Positions 51,351-61,415 of a stretch of 64,000 nucleotides of DNA are shown here, piece by piece (position 1 is the stretch's first letter; each line of letters opens with the position of its first letter). Under the pieces are notes generated by a model, which worked only from the letters and a program-made list of their open reading frames with translations, had not been told where the DNA came from and did not search any database. The DNA lies in assembly GCF_001423765.1 (NCBI RefSeq), contig NZ_LMPG01000001.1:888523-952522 (forward strand), given 5' to 3'. Position numbers and translations under genes: made by a program. Origin of the DNA: Sphingomonas sp. Leaf343 (GTDB lineage Bacteria > Pseudomonadota > Alphaproteobacteria > Sphingomonadales > Sphingomonadaceae).

Positions 51351-51430
51351 GGGGGAATATGTGCGGTTGCTCCCGGCCGCTCAAAGGCGTATCCGGCGTT
51401 TAACGTGTTCAACGCGGCCCGGAGACCATC

Positions 51431-52393
51431 ATGACCGACAGCAGCAACGTCCTCGATCGAGTCCTCGTGCTGGAAATGGTGCGCGTGACGGAGGCGGCGG
51501 CGGTCGCGGCGTCGACGCTGACCGGGCGCGGCGACGAGAAGGCGGCGGATGCGGCGGCGGTCGAGGCGATGCGCGCGGCGCTCAACGAACTCGACATGGA
51601 CGGCACCGTCGTGATCGGCGAGGGCGAGCGCGACGAGGCACCGATGCTGTTCATCGGCGAGAAGGTCGGCACCGGTAACGGCCCCGCGATCGACATCGCG
51701 CTCGACCCGCTGGAGGGAACGACGATCTGCGCCACGGCAGGGCCGAACAGCCTGGCGGTGCTGGCGATCGCGGAGAAGGGCGGGCTGCTCAATGCGCCCG
51801 ACGTCTATATGGACAAGATCGCGGTCGGGCCGGGCTATCCGGCAGGGATCATCGACCTCGACCGCTCGCCGACCGAGAACGTGACCGCCGTCGCCAAGGC
51901 GAAGGGCGTCTCCCCGCGCGATATCATCGTGTGCGTGCTCGACCGGCCGCGTCATGCCGACATGATCGCCGAACTGCGCGCGGTCGGATGTGGCGTGATG
52001 CTGATCGGCGACGGCGACGTGGCGGGCGTGATCGCGACGAGCGATCCGGAGACGACGATCGACGTGTATATGGGATCGGGCGGTGCGCCGGAGGGGGTGC
52101 TGGCGTGCGCGGCGCTGCGCTGCGTCGGCGGGCAGTTCAAGGGCCGCTTGCTGTTCCGCAACGACGACGAGCGGGCGCGCGCGGCGAAGTGGGGCGTCAC
52201 CGACCTCGACAAGCAATACGACCTGACCGAACTGGCGCGCGGCGACTGCATCTTCGCGGCGACGGGCGTGACGGACGGGTCGCTGCTGGCGGGCGTGAAG
52301 CGTCGGCCGGGCAAGATGACGACCGAAAGCGTGGTGATGCGCGCGTCGTCGGGCACGGTGCGCTGGGTCAAGGGCGAGCACCGGCTGGGCTGA
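51431..52393 (+). CDS. glpX: Class II fructose-1,6-bisphosphatase
   Basis: 320 residues, the GlpX length. Metal and substrate motifs are IGEGERDEAPML and DIALDPLEGTT, the lithium-sensitive phosphatase pattern. YMGSGGAPEGVLACAA and GRLLFRND are characteristic of GlpX. It dephosphorylates fructose-1,6-bisphosphate in gluconeogenesis. It lies 80 nt after dapD, so it may have its own promoter. No class I Fbp is seen in the window. Confidence 0.96.
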   Translation: MTDSSNVLDRVLVLEMVRVTEAAAVAASTLTGRGDEKAADAAAVEAMRAALNELDMDGTVVIGEGERDEAPMLFIGEKVGTGNGPAIDIALDPLEGTTICATAGPNSLAVLAIAEKGGLLNAPDVYMDKIAVGPGYPAGIIDLDRSPTENVTAVAKAKGVSPRDIIVCVLDRPRHADMIAELRAVGCGVMLIGDGDVAGVIATSDPETTIDVYMGSGGAPEGVLACAALRCVGGQFKGRLLFRNDDERARAAKWGVTDLDKQYDLTELARGDCIFAATGVTDGSLLAGVKRRPGKMTTESVVMRASSGTVRWVKGEHRLG

Positions 52394-52407
52394 TCGGGCG
52401 GCAGTCG

Positions 52408-53133
52408 ATGCTGGCGGCGGTCCTGCTGGCGGCGATGCTGGGGCTGATCGTCGCCAATTGTCGGAATGCGCGTGGCTTCTCGGCAAAACTTGCGGACCTG
52501 ATCGGGCGCACGTCGCGGAAGCGCGCGGTGTTCGGCTGGGCGGCGGGGACAGCGATCTATTTCGGCTGGACCAGCGTCATGGCGTTGCTGCTGATGGGGC
52601 GCGGCGATGCGATCGTGACGATGCCGGTCGAATTGCAGGTGGCGGCGTGGCGGCTGGGACTGCCGGGTTACGCCGCTCCGGGGGATGTCCGCTGGCTGTT
52701 GTTGTGCCTGTGCGGCGGGGTGGTGCTGGGACTGGTCGCGCTGTTGATCCTGCGGCGGATGGGCCGCGCGCCGGCCGGCATCCGCTATCGCTCGCCGGCA
52801 GCGGTGCGCGGGCCAAGCGAATGGCCGGGGGCGGTGGCGCTGTCGCTGGCGGCAGGGATCGGCGAGGAGCTGTTCTTCCGGCTGACGCTGCCGCTGCTGG
52901 TGGCGATCGTGACGGGATCGGGATTGGCTGGATTCGCGGTCGGGCTGGTCGCGTTCGGCGCGTCGCACCGGCATCAGGGTTGGGCCGGTATTCTCGCGAC
53001 TGGATTGGTCGGCGCGTTCCTGACGGGGCTGTACCTGCTGACCGGGCAATTGTGGCTGGCAATGCTGGTGCATGTCGTCATCGACCTCAACGCGCTGGTG
53101 CTGCGGCCGATGCTGTTTCCAGTGCGGGAATGA
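52408..53133 (+). CDS. CPBP family intramembrane glutamic endopeptidase
   Basis: 241 residues from ATG 52408, with six to seven membrane helices. CPBP (Abi/CAAX protease) motifs are present: GEELFFR (Glu153, Glu154, Arg158), FGASHRHQGW (His187) and HVVIDLN (His222). The family is related to Rce1; bacterial members cleave within the membrane or give bacteriocin immunity. The substrate is unknown. It starts 14 nt after glpX and is probably co-transcribed. Confidence 0.88.
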   Translation: MLAAVLLAAMLGLIVANCRNARGFSAKLADLIGRTSRKRAVFGWAAGTAIYFGWTSVMALLLMGRGDAIVTMPVELQVAAWRLGLPGYAAPGDVRWLLLCLCGGVVLGLVALLILRRMGRAPAGIRYRSPAAVRGPSEWPGAVALSLAAGIGEELFFRLTLPLLVAIVTGSGLAGFAVGLVAFGASHRHQGWAGILATGLVGAFLTGLYLLTGQLWLAMLVHVVIDLNALVLRPMLFPVRE

Positions 53134-53188
53134 TGCTTCCGCGTTCGGGATAGAGGCGAGCGGCGGTGCGGGATGCCGATGGCGGATC

Positions 53189-53241
53189 GTCCTCACCCTT
53201 ACGTCGCTTCGCTCCTCCCTCCCTCTCCCAGAGGGAGAGGG
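53189..53241. repeat. Dispersed repeat, copy 1 (downstream of maiA)
   Basis: GTCCTCACCC, then CGCTTCGCTC, then the hairpin CCCTCTCCC-AGA-GGGAGAGGG. A second copy lies at 55179-55233. It is in the gap between the convergent CPBP and maiA genes, where the hairpin may also act as a terminator. Confidence 0.65.
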
Positions 53242-53245
53242 AATT

Positions 53246-53878
53246 TCAGTCGGCGTCTGGCTGGCGTGACGGGTGCGCCGCCGCGAAGGCGGCGACGGCG
53301 GCGGCTTTGGCTCCGGCGGCGGCCAGAACCGGATAGGGCGTCGTGTCGACGCCGAACCGCGCGGCGGCGTAGAGTTGGGGTACGAGGAAACAATCCGCGA
53401 TCGTCGGTGCGTTGCCATAGGCGAAGCCGCGACCGTGTTTCTCGATCGTCGGTTCCAGCGCGGCGAAACCGGCGGTCATCCACTCCGCGATCCACGCGTT
53501 CACCGCCGCCTCGTCCGCCGCGAAGTCGGACCGCAGGCGCTTGAGGACGCGGAGGTTGTGGAGGGGGTGGATGTCCGCGCCGATCGTCGTCGCCATCGCC
53601 CGCACGATCGCACGGCCGTCCGCATCGGCGGGCAGCAGCGCGGGTGTCGGGTGACGCTCGTCCAGCCACTCGACGATCGCGAGGCTCTGCGTCAGGATCA
53701 GGCCATCGACCTCCAGCGTAGGCACCAGATGCTGCGGGTTGAGCGCAGTGTAGTCCGGCGCGCTCTGGGCGCCGGTGCGCAGGTCGTGGTTCACCTGTTC
53801 GTAGGCGAGCCCCTTCAACGCGAGCGCGATGCGGACGCGGTAGGCGGCGCTGGACCGCCAATAGCCGTGGAGGATCAC
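53246..53878 (-). CDS. maiA: Maleylacetoacetate isomerase (zeta-class GST)
   Basis: 210 residues with the zeta-GST signature [15 protein letters not shown] at the N-terminus, where the catalytic Ser-Ser pair is found, and [13 protein letters not shown] plus [11 protein letters not shown] for glutathione binding. It isomerises maleylacetoacetate to fumarylacetoacetate in tyrosine breakdown. The start overlaps the hmgA stop as ATGA. Fumarylacetoacetase, the next enzyme, is not in the window. Confidence 0.95.
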   Translation of the reverse strand: MILHGYWRSSAAYRVRIALALKGLAYEQVNHDLRTGAQSAPDYTALNPQHLVPTLEVDGLILTQSLAIVEWLDERHPTPALLPADADGRAIVRAMATTIGADIHPLHNLRVLKRLRSDFAADEAAVNAWIAEWMTAGFAALEPTIEKHGRGFAYGNAPTIADCFLVPQLYAAARFGVDTTPYPVLAAAGAKAAAVAAFAAAHPSRQPDAD

Positions 53879-55152
53879 GGCAGTTTCGCCTTGGGGAAGT
53901 CGGACCAGACCGCGTCATAGTCGAGCTGCGAATGCTCCAGCGCGAAGGTCGTGGGTTTGTAGGGCCAGCAACTCTCCAGCATGAAGGCCATCGTGCCGTC
54001 GATCTTGTGCGGCTTGAGGTCGGCGGCGGATGCGCCCTGCCAGCTCGCAAGGTCGGGACCGTGGCCGGCCATGAGGTTGTGCAGCGACAGGCCGCCGGGC
54101 TGGAACCCCTCCGCCTTGGCATCGTACGCGCCGGTGATGAGGCCCATCGCCTCCGACATGACGTTGCGGTGGAACCAGGGCGGGCGGAACGTGTCCTCGG
54201 CGACCATCCAGCGCGGTGGGAAGACGACGAAATCGGCATTGGCGCGGCCGGGTACGTCGCTGGGGGACGTCAGGACGGTGAAGATCGACGGATCGGGGTG
54301 GTCGAACGACACGGTGTTGATCGTGTTGAAGCGCGACAGATCATAGCGCCACGGCGCGAGGTTGCCGTGCCACGCGACGACATCGAGCGGGCTGTGGTCG
54401 AGCGTCGTCGTCCAGAGCGAGCCCATGAACTTCTGGATGACCTCGACGGGGTCGTCGCGATCCTCGAACCACGCGACCGGCGTCTCGAAATCGCGCGGGT
54501 TGGCGAGGCCGTTGGCGCCGATCGGGCCGAGATCGGGCAGGCGGAACAGCGCGCCGTGATTTTCGCAGACATAGCCGCGGGCGGACCCGTCCGGCAGCAG
54601 CGCGCGGAACCGGACGCCGCGCGGGATCAGCGCGATCTGGCCGGGCGCGATCTCGACCCGGCCGAGTTCGGTGAGCAGGTCGAGACGGCCCTGCTGCGGC
54701 ACGAACAGCAACTCGCCGTCCGCGTTCATGAACACGCGGTCGGTCATGTCGCGGTTGGCGGCATAGAGGTGGAGCGCGACGCCCTCCAGATCGGCGGGAT
54801 CGCGGTTGGCGAGCATCGTCGTCATGCCGTCGATCAGGTCGGTGCCGGGAGCCGCATCGGCGATCGGGTCCCAGCGCAGGCGATTGGGGGCGAGCGGTGC
54901 TGCGGTGGTGCCGGGGGCGAGGCGCGGTGCGCCGTCGTAGCGGGTGTAGGCCGGATGCTCGGCGGTGGGGCGGAGGCGGTAGAGCCAGCTCCGGCGGTTC
55001 TCGTGCCGGGGCGCGGTGAAGGCGGTGCCGCTGAGCTGTTCGGCGTAGAGGCCGAAGGCCGGGCGCTGTGGCGAGTTGCGGCCGATCGGGAGCGCGCCGG
55101 GGACGGCCTCGGTGGAGATGTGGTTGGCGAAGCCGGGGATGTAGTCTGGCAT
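53875..55152 (-). CDS. hmgA: Homogentisate 1,2-dioxygenase
   Basis: 425 residues. The N-terminus [20 protein letters not shown] and the cupin core match Hmg[17 protein letters not shown] carries an iron-binding histidine and glutamate, and [10 protein letters not shown] another histidine. It opens the homogentisate ring with O2 to maleylacetoacetate, the substrate of the next gene product. hpd lies 260 nt upstream on the same strand, with repeat elements between. Confidence 0.97.
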   Translation of the reverse strand: MPDYIPGFANHISTEAVPGALPIGRNSPQRPAFGLYAEQLSGTAFTAPRHENRRSWLYRLRPTAEHPAYTRYDGAPRLAPGTTAAPLAPNRLRWDPIADAAPGTDLIDGMTTMLANRDPADLEGVALHLYAANRDMTDRVFMNADGELLFVPQQGRLDLLTELGRVEIAPGQIALIPRGVRFRALLPDGSARGYVCENHGALFRLPDLGPIGANGLANPRDFETPVAWFEDRDDPVEVIQKFMGSLWTTTLDHSPLDVVAWHGNLAPWRYDLSRFNTINTVSFDHPDPSIFTVLTSPSDVPGRANADFVVFPPRWMVAEDTFRPPWFHRNVMSEAMGLITGAYDAKAEGFQPGGLSLHNLMAGHGPDLASWQGASAADLKPHKIDGTMAFMLESCWPYKPTTFALEHSQLDYDAVWSDFPKAKLP

Positions 55153-55178
55153 CTCTTGGTTCTTCCGATGGGGGGAGT

Positions 55179-55233
55179 GTCCTCACCCGCGGGCGCTTCG
55201 CTCGTCCTTCCCCGTCCCCTAAAGGGAGAGGGG
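55179..55233. repeat. Dispersed repeat, copy 2 (between hpd and hmgA)
   Basis: GTCCTCACCC, CGCTTCGCTC, then CCCCTAAAGGGAGAGGGG, similar to the copy at 53189-53241. Both copies are outside genes. Here it separates hpd from hmgA. Confidence 0.6.
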
Positions 55234-55295
55234 CTGGCTCGCGTTAGCCCGCGCTGGGCGAGGGCGGGAGCCACTCACCCGCCGGCGCGTCAGTC

Positions 55296-55340
55296 GCGAA
55301 GCCTGTCCTGAGCGCCTGCCCTTGCAGGCAGTCGAAGGGC
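55296..55340. repeat. Extragenic repeat of the GAAGCCTGTCCTGAGCG type
   Basis: GCGAAGCCTGTCCTGAGCGC, then CCTGC-CCTT-GCAGG and GTCGAAGGGC. This pattern resembles an extragenic palindrome I associate with sphingomonads. The rest of the 260-nt hpd-hmgA gap is GC-rich with no reading frame I can support. Confidence 0.5.
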
Positions 55341-55412
55341 CGCGCCTTGTGCGCCGGCTCCGCTGCGCTGGCCGGGCGCGGGCCGCGCCGGCGCGCGGCG
55401 TCCGGTCGACGC

Positions 55413-56510
55413 TTACGCGTCGACCTGGATCACGCCGCGCCGGATCTGATCCAGTTCGATGCTTTCGAACAGGGCCTGGAAATTGCCGTTGCCGAAGCCC
55501 TGATTGCCCTTGCGCTGGATGATCTCGAAGAAGATCGGGCCGACCATGTTCTCGGTGAAGATCTGGAGCAGGATGCCCTCGTCGCCGACATTGCCGTCGA
55601 TCAGGATGCGATTGCGCTTCAGGCGGTCGAGGTCTTCGCCGTGGCCGGGGACGCGCTTGTCGACCAGTTCGTAATAGGTCTCGATCGTGTCCTGAAGCCG
55701 GACGCCGCGGGCGCGGAGTTTTTCGACGGTGTCGAAGATGTTCTCCGTCGTCAGCGCGAGGTGCTGGATGCCCTCGCCCTGATATTCGCGGAGGAACTCC
55801 TCGATCTGGCTGTTGTCGTCCTGCGACTCGTTCAGCGGGATGCGGATCGCTCCGTCCGGGGCGATCATCGCCTGCGAAAACAGGCCGGTCGCCTTGCCCT
55901 TGATGTCGAAATACTTCTGCTCCTGAAAGCCGAAGAGGCGGCCGTAGAAGCTGGACCATGTCCGCATCTCGCCGCGGCGCACATTGTGGGTCAGGTGGTC
56001 GAGCAGGTCGAGACCGACGTTGTTCGCGGCTTCGGCTTCGGCGGCGCCCTCGACGGGCGTCCAGTCTGCGTAGAGGTCCGCGCCGGCCTTGACGAGATAC
56101 AGATACGATCCGCCGATGCCCTCGATCACGCAGGCCTCTTCGCCCAGCGTGCCGCGGGCGGCGTCGACCGCCTGTGCGCCCTCCTCAATGGCGTGAGCGT
56201 AGGCCGACTGCGGATCGGCAACGCGGAACGCCATGCCGCTGGCGGACGGACCGTGCGCGGCGCGGAAGTCGGCGGACTGGCCAGCCGACTCGCGGTTGAG
56301 CAGCAGGTTGATCTTGCCCTGCTTGTAACGGACGACATCTTTGGACGGATGACGATGCGCCGCGACGAAGCCCATCGCCTCGAACTGGGCGGCAAGTGCG
56401 TCGGGATCGGGGGAGGTGAATTCGCAGAATTCGAAACCGTCGAGACCCAGCGGGTTCGCCGTCGCGGCATTGGTCTCGTGGGAAGTGTTCTCGGGTGCAA
56501 GGGTCGCCAT
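55413..56510 (-). CDS. hppD: 4-hydroxyphenylpyruvate dioxygenase
   Basis: 365 residues from ATG 56510 (MATLAPENTS), with GGAG upstream on the minus strand. It has two vicinal-oxygen-chelate domains. The iron site is visible as DHLTHNV (His), GIQHLALTT (His) and IFFEIIQRKG (Glu). It converts 4-hydroxyphenylpyruvate to homogentisate. A paired palindromic operator lies directly upstream, facing a divergent MarR regulator. A longer in-frame start at 56561 would run through that operator. Confidence 0.96.
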   Translation of the reverse strand: MATLAPENTSHETNAATANPLGLDGFEFCEFTSPDPDALAAQFEAMGFVAAHRHPSKDVVRYKQGKINLLLNRESAGQSADFRAAHGPSASGMAFRVADPQSAYAHAIEEGAQAVDAARGTLGEEACVIEGIGGSYLYLVKAGADLYADWTPVEGAAEAEAANNVGLDLLDHLTHNVRRGEMRTWSSFYGRLFGFQEQKYFDIKGKATGLFSQAMIAPDGAIRIPLNESQDDNSQIEEFLREYQGEGIQHLALTTENIFDTVEKLRARGVRLQDTIETYYELVDKRVPGHGEDLDRLKRNRILIDGNVGDEGILLQIFTENMVGPIFFEIIQRKGNQGFGNGNFQALFESIELDQIRRGVIQVDA

Positions 56511-56526
56511 CGTCCGCTCCAAATCC

Positions 56527-56542
56527 GGTATCAATTGATACC
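56527..56542. promoter_or_regulatory. MarR-type operator site 1, perfect palindrome
   Basis: GGTATCAATTGATACC is fully symmetrical over 16 bp. It is centred 24 nt upstream of the hppD start and 54 nt upstream of the marR start. MarR dimers typically bind AT-centred palindromes of this length in their own divergent promoter. Confidence 0.75.
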
Positions 56543-56563
56543 AAGCTGCCGGATTGCGCAACC

Positions 56564-56579
56564 GGTGTCAAATGCTACC
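56564..56579. promoter_or_regulatory. MarR-type operator site 2, degenerate copy
   Basis: GGTGTCAAATGCTACC matches site 1 at 13 of 16 positions. The centres are 37 nt apart. It ends 9 nt before the marR start codon and overlaps a minus-strand TTGACA hexamer that could be the hppD -35 box. Confidence 0.65.
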
Positions 56580-56588
56580 AATGCTGGA

Positions 56589-57068
56589 ATGGACGAACCG
56601 ACGTTGCGCCTCGACGAATTCCTGCCGTTCCGGCTGTCCTATACGTCGAACCTCGTGAGCGAGACGGTGGCGCAGATCTATATCGCGCTGTTCGACCTGC
56701 GCATTCCGGAGTGGCGGATCATCGCGGTCGTCGCCGAGCATGACGGGATCAGCCAGCAGGCGATCGGCGCGCGCACGCGGATGGACAAGGTCACCGTCAG
56801 CCGCGCGGCGATCGCGCTGACCGGGCGGGGCTTGCTGGAGCGGGCGGCGAACCCGGACGACAAACGGTCGCATCTGCTGGTACTGTCGGCGGCGGGACGC
56901 GCGCTCTATGCCGATGTCGCGCCGAAAGCGCTGGAGGTGGAGCGATCGATCTTCGCGGCGTTCGGGGCAGGGGAACTGGAGGCGTTTCGGGCGACGTTGC
57001 GGCGGATCGACGCGGTGGTGGCGGGGATGGGGATGGGGGCCGGGGCGGTTTCGACATCTTCGCCATGA
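56589..57068 (+). CDS. MarR family transcriptional regulator of tyrosine catabolism
   Basis: 159 residues from ATG 56589. A winged-helix core with GISQQAIGARTRMDKVTVSR (recognition helix) and LTGRGLLERAANPDDKRSHL (wing) is typical of MarR. It is divergent from hppD, and two operator-like palindromes fill the gap, so it probably represses hppD and itself until an aromatic intermediate binds. The start has little room for a Shine-Dalgarno (CTGGA just before ATG). The frame stays open far upstream through hppD as a shadow. Confidence 0.88.
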   Translation: MDEPTLRLDEFLPFRLSYTSNLVSETVAQIYIALFDLRIPEWRIIAVVAEHDGISQQAIGARTRMDKVTVSRAAIALTGRGLLERAANPDDKRSHLLVLSAAGRALYADVAPKALEVERSIFAAFGAGELEAFRATLRRIDAVVAGMGMGAGAVSTSSP

Positions 57069-57109
57069 TCCTTCCCGGCCGGGGAAGGGCATGAAGGTCG
57101 GATCGCGCC

Positions 57110-57975
<866 letters not shown>

Positions 57976-57979
<4 letters not shown>

Positions 57980-58875
57980 GATGTCGGTCCCAGCAGTTCG
58001 TCGAGGATGTCGGAGAGCGCCGCCTGCCAGTCGCGCGGGCGGATGCCGTAGGCGCGCTCGATCGCGACGTGGCTCAGCAGCGAATTGGCGGGCCGGCGCG
58101 CGGGCGTCGGATAGTCGGCGGTGGCGATCGGCTGCACGATGGGGGAGGGACCGCCCCGCAAGGCGGCCTGCCGGAAGATCTCCTCCGCGAAGCCCGCCCA
58201 GCTGGTCGCGCCGGCGTTGGAGACGTGGAAGGTGCCGGTGGGGGCGTCCGGGTCCTCGATCAGCCGCACCGCGATCGTCGCGAGTGCCGCGGCGAGATCG
58301 GTCGCCGAGGTCGGGCTGCCATGCTGGTCGGCGACGACCGACAGGGCGGGGCGGTCCGCGCCGACGCGCAGCATCGTCCTGATGAAGTTATGCCCGGTCG
58401 CGCTCACCACCCACGCGGTGCGGACGATGACGTGGTGCGGGGTACCGGTGCGGACCGCCAGTTCGCCGCCCAGCTTCGACGCGCCGTAGACGTTGAGGGG
58501 GGCCACCGCATCGTCGACCTCCCACGCGCCGTCCTTGTCGCCCGGGAAGACATAGTCGGTCGACACCTGCACCAGCGGGATGGCGGCCGCCTTGCAGGCG
58601 GCGGCGAAGGCGGCGGGGGCCTGTGCGTTGACTGCCCAGGCGGTGACGACATCGTCCTCCGCCTTGTCGACCGCGGTATAGGCCGCGCCGTTGATCACCG
58701 CGGCGAAGGGCCGGCCGTCATGGCCCGCCGCCACCTTTGCGGCGATGGCGGCGGTGTCGGTCAGGTCGAGATCGGCCGTGTCGCTGGTGATGACATGATA
58801 GCCTTGCGGCCAGACATGCTTCGCGAGCGCGGTGCCGAGCTGGCCACCGCCTCCGGTGACGAGGATGGCGCGCAT
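57976..58875 (-). CDS. rfbD: dTDP-4-dehydrorhamnose reductase
   Basis: 299 residues from ATG 58875. A short-chain dehydrogenase fold with [11 protein letters not shown] for [17 protein letters not shown] and [12 protein letters not shown] (Tyr-x3-Lys) as the catalytic part. It carries out the last step to dTDP-L-rhamnose. The start makes TGATG with the rfbB stop. An in-frame extension to 58935 lies inside rfbB. Confidence 0.96.
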
Positions 58876-59930
58876 CAGGCGGCGAGGCCGCGGCGCTGGT
58901 CCGCCTGCCGCTCGTCGACGATGGCACGCCACCACGCCTCGTTGTCGAGATACCAGCGCACGGTCTTCTCGATGCCGGTCTCGAACGTCTCGGCAGGCTC
59001 CCAGCCGAGTTCGTCGCGAATGCGCGATGCGTCGATCGCGTAGCGCGCGTCGTGGCCGGGGCGGTCGGCGACGAAGCCGATCTGCTTCGTATAGCTCTCG
59101 CCATCGGCGCGCGGGCGCAGATCGTCGAGGATGGTGCAGATCGTCTCGACCACCGACAAATTGGTCTTCTCGTTGTTGCCGCCGACATTGTAGCTGCGGC
59201 CGGGCTGGCCGCGCTCGAACACCGCGCGCAGCGCGCGGACATGATCCTCGACGTAGAGCCAGTCGCGCACGTTCGCGCCGCGACCGTAGACGGGCAGCGT
59301 CTCCCCCGCGAGCGCCTTGACGATCATCAGCGGGATGAGCTTTTCGGGGAAGTGATACGGCCCGTAATTGTTCGAGCAGTTGGTCACGACCACCGGCAGG
59401 CCGTAGGTGTGGCCCCAGGCGCTGACGAGATGGTCGGAGCCCGCCTTGGACGCCGAATAGGGCGAGCGCGGGTCGTAGGGCGTATCCTCGGTGAACAGCC
59501 CCTCGTCGCCGAGCGACCCGTACACTTCGTCGGTCGAGATGTGGTGGAAGCGGAAGCGCGCACGCGCGTCCTCGTCCAGCCCCGACCAGTAGGTGCGTGC
59601 GGCGTCGAGCAGCGTGAAGGTGCCGACGATGTTGGTGTGGATGAACGCGCCCGGTCCGTCGATCGAGCGGTCGACATGGCTCTCGGCGGCCAGATGCGTG
59701 ATGACGTCGGGACGGAATTCGGCGAGCGTCCTCGCGACCAGTTCGGCGTCGCCGATGTCGCCCTGCACGAAGCGGTAGCGAGGGCTGTCGGACACCGCCT
59801 CGACGGTCGTCAGCGTGCCGGCATAGGTGAGCTTGTCGAGGTTCAGCACCTCGTGCTCGCTGTCCGCGATGAGGTGCCGGACGAGCGCCGAACCGATGAA
59901 GCCGGCCCCGCCGGTGACGAGTACGCGCAT
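58875..59930 (-). CDS. rfbB: dTDP-glucose 4,6-dehydratase
   Basis: 351 residues from ATG 59930. It has a Rossmann motif [15 protein letters not shown], the active-site segment [12 protein letters not shown] and [12 protein letters not shown] (Tyr-x3-Lys), as in Rml[16 protein letters not shown] is also a hallmark. It converts dTDP-glucose to the 4-keto-6-deoxy sugar. The in-frame extension to 60065 lies in rfbC and is rejected. Confidence 0.97.
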   Translation of the reverse strand: MRVLVTGGAGFIGSALVRHLIADSEHEVLNLDKLTYAGTLTTVEAVSDSPRYRFVQGDIGDAELVARTLAEFRPDVITHLAAESHVDRSIDGPGAFIHTNIVGTFTLLDAARTYWSGLDEDARARFRFHHISTDEVYGSLGDEGLFTEDTPYDPRSPYSASKAGSDHLVSAWGHTYGLPVVVTNCSNNYGPYHFPEKLIPLMIVKALAGETLPVYGRGANVRDWLYVEDHVRALRAVFERGQPGRSYNVGGNNEKTNLSVVETICTILDDLRPRADGESYTKQIGFVADRPGHDARYAIDASRIRDELGWEPAETFETGIEKTVRWYLDNEAWWRAIVDERQADQRRGLAA

Positions 59931-59940
59931 GAAGGTGACC

Positions 59941-60504
59941 TCAGGAAAGCGGCGCCAGCGGGCGGCCGTCATAGGGAAAGGGGCTGTCGAACGCGGCCAG
60001 TGTGGGTTGCCTCGCGTCCTTGCCCGACAGCTCCGGCGTCGTGCCGGCGGGGAGCGGCCAGGCAATGCCGCAACTGTCCCACGCGATGCCGCCGTCGCAC
60101 TCGGGCGCGTAGAGATCGGACACCTTGTAGGCGACCTCGGTATCGGGTTCGAGCGTCAGGAAGCCGTGCGCGAAGCCGACCGGCACGAACAGCTGGTGGC
60201 CGTTCTCCGCCGACAGTTCCGCGCCGACCCACCGGCCATAGGTCGGCGAGCCGGCGCGCAGATCGACCGCGACGTCGTAGATCGATCCGCGCAGGCAGCG
60301 GACCAGCTTGTCCTGCCCGTGTGGCGGCGTCTGGAAGTGGAGGCCGCGCAGCGTGAAGGCGGGCACCGACAGCGAATGGTTGTCCTGCACGAAGCGACAC
60401 GCGATGCCCGCCTCCGCGAACGTCCGCTCGCTGTATACCTCCATGAACCACCCGCGTGCATCGCCGTGGCGCTTCGGACGGATCAACTGGACGGGACTGG
60501 GCAT
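59941..60504 (-). CDS. rfbC: dTDP-4-dehydrorhamnose 3,5-epimerase
   Basis: 187 residues of the RmlC cupin family. [20 protein letters not shown] and the strand [19 protein letters not shown] contain the catalytic histidine and substrate arginine regions. It epimerises the 4-keto sugar for RfbD. It is the first gene of the rhamnose operon, 10 nt before rfbB. dTDP-rhamnose is a building block of sphingans, which fits the priming transferase further right. Confidence 0.96.
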   Translation of the reverse strand: MPSPVQLIRPKRHGDARGWFMEVYSERTFAEAGIACRFVQDNHSLSVPAFTLRGLHFQTPPHGQDKLVRCLRGSIYDVAVDLRAGSPTYGRWVGAELSAENGHQLFVPVGFAHGFLTLEPDTEVAYKVSDLYAPECDGGIAWDSCGIAWPLPAGTTPELSGKDARQPTLAAFDSPFPYDGRPLAPLS

Positions 60505-60580
60505 CGGTGCGGCGGACCCCCGGGTGTAGCTGCGATGGCGGGCCGCTTAGACCATCCGGCCCGCGGGGGGAACCGGCGGG

Positions 60581-61207
60581 TCAGCCGGACCGCGGACGAC
60601 CGTCCCGCGTGCGGGCGACGGTGATGACGCACATGTAGCGGTAGACCGGGTGGCCGCCGCACGAAACGCCGGCGTAGCGGATGCTGTCGTCGAACAGCAG
60701 GGTGCGGTGGCCCCGGTCGGCGACGCCGTCGTCCACCACCAGCTGGCGGACGACATCGGCGGCGTCCTCCGATCCATAGGCGATGACCTCGCCGACATAA
60801 CGGCCGCCGCCACGCCGGCGGACGCGGTCGCCCGGCGTGCTGCCGTCGGGGCCGTCATGACCGACAGCGCCATCGCGCTGCTGCTCGGCCTGATGATCGC
60901 TGGCCGCGGCGGCCAGCGCGGCGGCGGGTGCCAGCGGAGCCTGACGCTCGCGACGGACCACATAGTCGATCGCCTCGTCGACCGGCGCGACGCCCTCGAC
61001 GGTCAGGTAGCGGATCGCGGTGACGGGGCTGACGATCACGCGGTCGCGATAATAGCCGCGATAGGTGCGGAGCGACTCGGCGTAGCGGACCGGGTCGGTG
61101 CGCGCGCGGTTGAGTTCCGCAAGCACGTCCATCGCCATCCGCTGCTCAAGCGGCAGGACGGAGGTGAAGGATGCGTGCAGGGCGATGATGAGCGGCAGCA
61201 GCGGCAT
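60581..61207 (-). CDS. CAP/SCP-domain exported protein
   Basis: 208 residues with a signal peptide (MPLLPLIIALHASFTSVLP). The CAP pattern is seen as LAELNRARTDPVRYAESL, GHDGPDGSTPGDR (the first active-site His), VGEVIAYG (Glu) and DRGHRTLLFD (second His). These residues form the metal-binding cleft of SCP/CAP proteins. Bacterial members are periplasmic or secreted; roles range from lipid binding to protease-like activity. The gene is divergent from the PEP-CTERM gene. Confidence 0.85.
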   Translation of the reverse strand: MPLLPLIIALHASFTSVLPLEQRMAMDVLAELNRARTDPVRYAESLRTYRGYYRDRVIVSPVTAIRYLTVEGVAPVDEAIDYVVRRERQAPLAPAAALAAAASDHQAEQQRDGAVGHDGPDGSTPGDRVRRRGGGRYVGEVIAYGSEDAADVVRQLVVDDGVADRGHRTLLFDDSIRYAGVSCGGHPVYRYMCVITVARTRDGRPRSG

Positions 61208-61365
61208 GGCGGTTCCGTCGTGGCGACCGACGGAATGACTTTCCGTCGCACCCCGGATGGACCTCCACCCTTGAAAACGATGCCAAGAGAGCTGGTGAAT
61301 GCGATTCTAACCACCTTGTTGTGTCGTTTCGATATTCCGTGCGTTGTGACGGCCAGAGAATGACT

Positions 61366-61394
61366 TTGACTCGCTTCATTCTGCGACGCATGAT
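61366..61394 (+). promoter_or_regulatory. Candidate promoter of the PEP-CTERM gene
   Basis: TTGACT (61366-61371), 17-nt spacer, CATGAT (61389-61394), 22 nt before the start. No -24/-12 sigma-54 pattern was found in this 208-nt gap, so direct control by PrsR is not supported. Confidence 0.45.
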
Positions 61395-61415
61395 CGAACT
61401 TGGAAGGATTTTGGG

